This document shows, in pieces, positions 63,221 through 64,000 of a DNA stretch of 64,000 nt. Origin of the DNA: Dehalococcoidia bacterium UBA2991 (GTDB taxonomy: Bacteria > Chloroflexota > Dehalococcoidia > Tepidiformales > Tepidiformaceae); contig DEAD01000002.1 of assembly GCA_002346645.1 (NCBI GenBank), positions 54,298-118,297 on the forward strand, in the 5' to 3' direction. The notes under the pieces are model-generated. The model did not search any database. It was not told where the DNA came from and saw only the letters and a list, made by a program, of their open reading frames with translations. The first letter of the stretch is position 1. Each line of letters starts with the position of its first letter. A program made the translations under genes and the position numbers.

Positions 63221-64000
63221 ATGCTTCTCGAAGGCAAGGTAGGGATCGTCACCGGAGTGGGAATGGGAATGGGGGAAGCAGTTGCAAAACGATGGGCCCG
63301 AGAAGGCTCACGGGTGATCGGTACTGACGTGAATGATGAGGCTGGACAAGCTGCGATTGAAACGATTAACGCGGCCGGCGGAGAGGCTTATTACATTCAC
63401 GCCGATGTCGCCAGCGAGGACGACTGGCAGGCCATCTCCGCCTATGCCATTAACGAGCTAGGCGGCCTGCACATCCTTCACAACAACGCCGCCGTACACT
63501 ACTGGTTCGACTCCATCAACGACCCTATGGAAAAGTGGGATCAGATGATGGCAATCAACCTGCGAGGCGTTTTACTTGGATGCCGTTACGCCATCCGCCA
63601 CATGATTACAGCCGGCGGGGGATCCATCGTGAACACCTCCTCAGTATCTGCATTACACGGAGTACCGTTGCAGGGGCTCTATGGCTCGACAAAAGCGGGC
63701 GTCATCAACCTGACTCGTTCGTTGGCACGAGCATACGGACCGCAGGGGGTCCGGGTGAACGCCATCTGCCCAGGAGCCATTGATACTCCCATGTTGCATG
63801 CGGCCGCAGCCGAAGCAGCAGAGCTCTACTCAAACGAGAACGGGCCAACAGGTAGTCAGGGTGGCAGTGGTCCTTCTCTTGATGGAGGACGGCTCGGCTC
63901 ACCCGAAGAGATTGCAAACGTAGTGACGTTCCTTGTCTCTGAGGAAGCCTCATATGTGAGCGGGGTATTCTTACCAGTAGACGGAGCAATGATGGCCTAG
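63221..64000 (+). CDS. Short-chain dehydrogenase/reductase
   Basis: A 259-aa SDR ending at the last base of the window. TGVGMGMGEAVA is the nucleotide motif, with NNAAVHY for NNAG, catalytic serine NTSSVSA and YGSTKAG (Tyr-x3-Lys). The C-terminal GVFLPVDGAMMA is typical. An AAGAAGG precedes the ATG. The Gly-rich insert TGSQGGSGPSLDGG is unusual. Its shared upstream region with the Rieske gene suggests paired use. Confidence 0.88.
   Translation: MLLEGKVGIVTGVGMGMGEAVAKRWAREGSRVIGTDVNDEAGQAAIETINAAGGEAYYIHADVASEDDWQAISAYAINELGGLHILHNNAAVHYWFDSINDPMEKWDQMMAINLRGVLLGCRYAIRHMITAGGGSIVNTSSVSALHGVPLQGLYGSTKAGVINLTRSLARAYGPQGVRVNAICPGAIDTPMLHAAAAEAAELYSNENGPTGSQGGSGPSLDGGRLGSPEEIANVVTFLVSEEASYVSGVFLPVDGAMMA

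Overview
The window reads as one contiguous, gene-dense bacterial chromosome segment of about 70 protein genes with a mid-50s percent GC by eye. Gene order and families point to a Gram-positive-type or Chloroflexota-like lineage: hrcA-grpE-dnaK under a CIRCE operator, a full-length terminator-type T-box in front of ileS, a RicT/PSP1-family gene overlapping holB, four luciferase-like (LLM) flavin/F420 oxidoreductases, several short-chain dehydrogenases, and a Rieske oxygenase. The LLM/SDR/Rieske load resembles marine SAR202/Dehalococcoidia-type Chloroflexota, but that placement is inference only. No phage, insertion sequence, CRISPR array or rRNA was found.

Layout. 1-33: 3' end of a tRNA. 300-3080: zinc/manganese ABC importer. 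3245-6940: dnaE. 7037-10796: DinB-like protein, hydrolase, then holB overlapping a RicT/PSP1 gene on the minus strand. 10868-12045: an unknown soluble protein coupled to a small membrane protein. 12192-14383 (minus): HNH nuclease, split-barrel flavoprotein, FIST protein. 14589-16225: trxA, trxB, FmdB-like zinc ribbon. 16222-21247: esterase-like protein, three LLM oxidoreductases and a SnoaL-like protein. 21320-25535: cupredoxin, CCA-adding enzyme family protein, PhoB/PhoR-type two-component pair.

25699-26271 (minus) is the most interesting locus. It is an AhpD/carboxymuconolactone-decarboxylase-family gene whose reading frame is interrupted only by one in-frame UGA, exactly at the second cysteine of the CxxC redox motif (C-R-Y-UGA). 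A hairpin with a GG-starting loop lies 20 nt downstream, at the position expected of a bacterial SECIS. I read it as a selenoprotein; a nonsense mutation is the main alternative.

26396-31300: SDR, PIG-L deacetylase, cyclase-family hydrolase, ThpR, amidohydrolase, ferredoxin, class II aldolase. 31322-35027: dnaK, grpE, hrcA with CIRCE, divergent from nadD. 35619-38626: glutaredoxin-like, lgt, fabI, quinone oxidoreductase. 38664-42260: ileS with its T-box. 42320-49501: CopD-like membrane protein, hydrolase/thioesterase pair, unknown-TPR-YciI operon, a fourth LLM, DUF4389 protein, thrB, and small unknowns. 49590-51383: JAMM peptidase, folP, folK. 51387-52411: small membrane protein, Trm112-like protein, CvpA.

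52670-61327 is a tightly coupled hopanoid operon: ispH, shc, hpnC, hpnD, hpnE, hpnH, hpnG and an SDR. It runs from the last step of the MEP isoprenoid pathway through squalene formation and cyclisation to adenosylhopane and its processing. The window closes with a Rieske oxygenase (61408-63051) divergent from another SDR (63221-64000).
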